64,000 nt of DNA, from positions 124,001-188,000 of the forward strand of contig NZ_JAKVBC010000003.1 in the NCBI RefSeq assembly GCF_022447245.1, in the 5' to 3' direction. A program made the position numbers and the translations under genes. Source of the DNA: Kordia sp. (GTDB lineage: Bacteria > Bacteroidota > Bacteroidia > Flavobacteriales > Flavobacteriaceae). How positions within the stretch are numbered: the stretch's first letter is position 1; each line of letters starts with the position of its first letter. The notes beneath the pieces were generated by a model. That model was not told where the DNA came from, did no database searches, and saw only the letters and a list, made by a program, of their open reading frames with translations. Below are positions 63,125-64,000 of this stretch, piece after piece.

Positions 63125-63198
63125 TACTCATGAATTGCAGAGTGGCTTAATATAATTGCAATTTATAACTCAAATTATTAACTTAAAAACTTGAAATT

Positions 63199-63387
63199 AT
63201 GAAGAAAAACATTTTAAACATTAAAGGAGTTTCGGCTATTTCAAAGCAAGATCAAAGCCAAATTAATGGCGGAGCTGGTGGTTTCTTCGGTTGCGGATGC
63301 GATTGTGCAGGGCGCGTAACTGGACCAAAGTATTGTGAGGATTTAATTGCTTGTCCTCAAATATATACTTGTGATGACGATATATAA
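63199..63387 (+). CDS. Cys-rich RiPP-type precursor peptide 1
   Basis: 62 residues. Leader KKNILNIKGVSAISKQDQSQ then INGG, a double-glycine cleavage site (after residue about 26), then the core AGGFFGCGCDCAGRVTGPKY and CEDLIACPQIYTCDDDI. The core has six Cys (CGCDC, YC, AC, TC). Leader and the CGCDCAGRVTGP-x-YCxxLIxCxQxYTCDD core are shared with the second gene 225 bp downstream. GG leaders are cut by C39 peptidase-ABC exporters; such peptides can be bacteriocins or other modified peptides. No modifying enzyme or exporter is in the window, so maturation is open. A terminator follows at 63457. Confidence 0.72.
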   Translation: MKKNILNIKGVSAISKQDQSQINGGAGGFFGCGCDCAGRVTGPKYCEDLIACPQIYTCDDDI

Positions 63388-63456
63388 CATACAATTTTTA
63401 AAAGCGAACAAAAGTAAATGTAGTCATACATAAGCAGACTACCATTTAGGGGAAAG

Positions 63457-63488
63457 AAAGGCTTCTGATAAACATCACGGAGCCTTTT
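63457..63488 (+). terminator. Terminator after precursor 1
   Basis: AAAGGCT (63457-63463) / AGCCTTT (63481-63487) stem, T-run. A similar hairpin, also AAAGGCT-based, follows precursor 2. Confidence 0.7.
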
Positions 63489-63612
63489 TGAGCTAAAGTC
63501 TCCTTTTGAAGATATTGCTATTAAAAAAACTAAGAGCTACAATTCTTAACCCAAAGAAGGTGATCCCTGAAAAACCTTTCATAGAGTAAGAACTAACTAA
63601 ACTTTTTTAATC

Positions 63613-63822
63613 ATGAAAAATATATTAAATATTAAAGGTGCCTCAAAAATTTCTAAAACTGAGCAAAGCCAAATTAACGGTGGAGCTGGTTGGAACATTG
63701 GCGATTTAGACTTATCAAAATGCGGATGTGATTGCGCAGGACGCGTAACAGGACCTTTTTATTGCCACAATTTAATTGGTTGTTTACAAGTATACACTTG
63801 TGATGATGCACAAACATCATAA
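63613..63822 (+). CDS. Cys-rich RiPP-type precursor peptide 2
   Basis: 69 residues. Leader KNILNIKGASKISKTEQSQ then INGG, an 8-residue insert (GAGWNIGDLDLSK), then CGCDCAGRVTGPFYCHNLIG and CLQVYTCDDAQTS. It is a paralogue of the peptide at 63199: leader nearly identical, the six Cys in the same positions, and the ends differ. The spacer between the two genes (63388-63612) contains the terminator of the first, so each probably has its own transcript. The leader ILNIKG...INGG is also seen in the decayed copy at 50634. Confidence 0.72.
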   Translation: MKNILNIKGASKISKTEQSQINGGAGWNIGDLDLSKCGCDCAGRVTGPFYCHNLIGCLQVYTCDDAQTS

Positions 63823-63854
63823 TTTTAGTAGTTATTAGGTTACTAAAAGTTAAA

Positions 63855-63886
63855 AAAGGCTACTTGTTTGGTTGCAAGAAGCCTTT
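63855..63886. terminator. Bidirectional terminator between precursor 2 and the convergent gene
   Basis: AAAGGCT(A)CTTG (63855-63866) / CAAG(A)AGCCTTT (63875-63886), 11 pairs with one internal mismatch; A/T-rich outer flanks. Confidence 0.75.
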
Positions 63887-63907
63887 AACACTTATTGTTG
63901 TATCAAA

Positions 63908-64000
63908 TTAATTGGTTGTATCACATTGTGTATTGTGTGAAGTCGATTGTGTGCGTCCTCCTTTAGGTGTCCTTGATTCTTCCGAGGCACAATTGGGAAT
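63908..64000 (-). CDS. 3' end of a short peptide gene (possible precursor peptide)
   Basis: 30 codons and a TAA (63910-63908) on the minus strand, open to the right edge: IPNCASEESRTPKGGRTQST then SHNTQCDTTN. Two Cys and many Ser/Thr/Gly/Asn residues fit the C-terminal core of a short lanthipeptide-like precursor, but the leader is outside the window, so this is uncertain. It converges with the precursor-peptide gene at 63613. Confidence 0.45.
   Translation of the reverse strand: MPNCASEESRTPKGGRTQSTSHNTQCDTTN

Overview
The window looks like chromosomal DNA from a marine flavobacterium (Bacteroidota). The evidence is low GC, many promoters of the Bacteroidota type (TTG, about 20 nt, TANNTTTG), SPII lipoproteins with short N-terminal signals, a T9SS-style C-terminal tail, a fused branched-chain E1 enzyme, DUF5777- and VIT/VWA-type envelope proteins, and short precursor peptides with an 'ILNIKG...QINGG' leader. 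The leaders make Kordia or a close relative my best guess. That is an inference, because no 16S gene is present. I saw no tRNA, rRNA or CRISPR array.

Layout. 1-14 kb: a VPS10/BNR protein (cut by the left edge), an APC permease, a SulP transporter, an S15 peptidase and a lipoprotein esterase. They are interspersed with an unusual number of broken small genes (DUF1801, a lipoprotein with an 8-bp tandem duplication, a DUF5777 barrel, a LytTR regulator). 14-28 kb: LOG-family protein, secreted nuclease-like protein, an M1-like protein that has lost its zinc ligands and ends in a probable outer-membrane barrel, branched-chain 2-oxoacid dehydrogenase E1, DUF1853, an AraC regulator with a candidate operator shared with the next DoxX operon, a di-haem peroxidase and an ATP-grasp enzyme. 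28-35 kb: a DUF4157 protein of the kind linked to contractile injection systems, then a two-gene Septu-like module (HNH-AAA fusion plus separate HNH nuclease). 35-43 kb: holA, an HsdR_N-like protein, a ferric-iron ABC transporter operon containing a methyltransferase, and a CoA transferase. The iron operon and the CoA transferase share an almost identical inverted repeat.

43-51 kb is an eroded accessory stretch: glycosyltransferase, interrupted secreted protein, a disrupted lanthipeptide-like precursor, a frameshifted OmpA lipoprotein, an IS3 remnant, a Tat-type FAD oxidoreductase, mltG, a Sua5/YciO protein and a decayed double-glycine precursor. 51-63 kb: esterase, a large VIT-VWA-TonB-DUF2135 protein, an ECF sigma/anti-sigma/TlpA operon, meaB, PAP2 phosphatase and a MATE exporter. 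The right end (63.1-64 kb) holds two paralogous six-cysteine precursor peptides and the tail of a third short peptide gene on the other strand.

The best candidates for something undescribed are the CGCDCAGRVTGP precursor peptide pair together with the other precursor relics, and the HNH-ATPase/HNH module in which the fused HNH domain seems to have lost its catalytic histidine.
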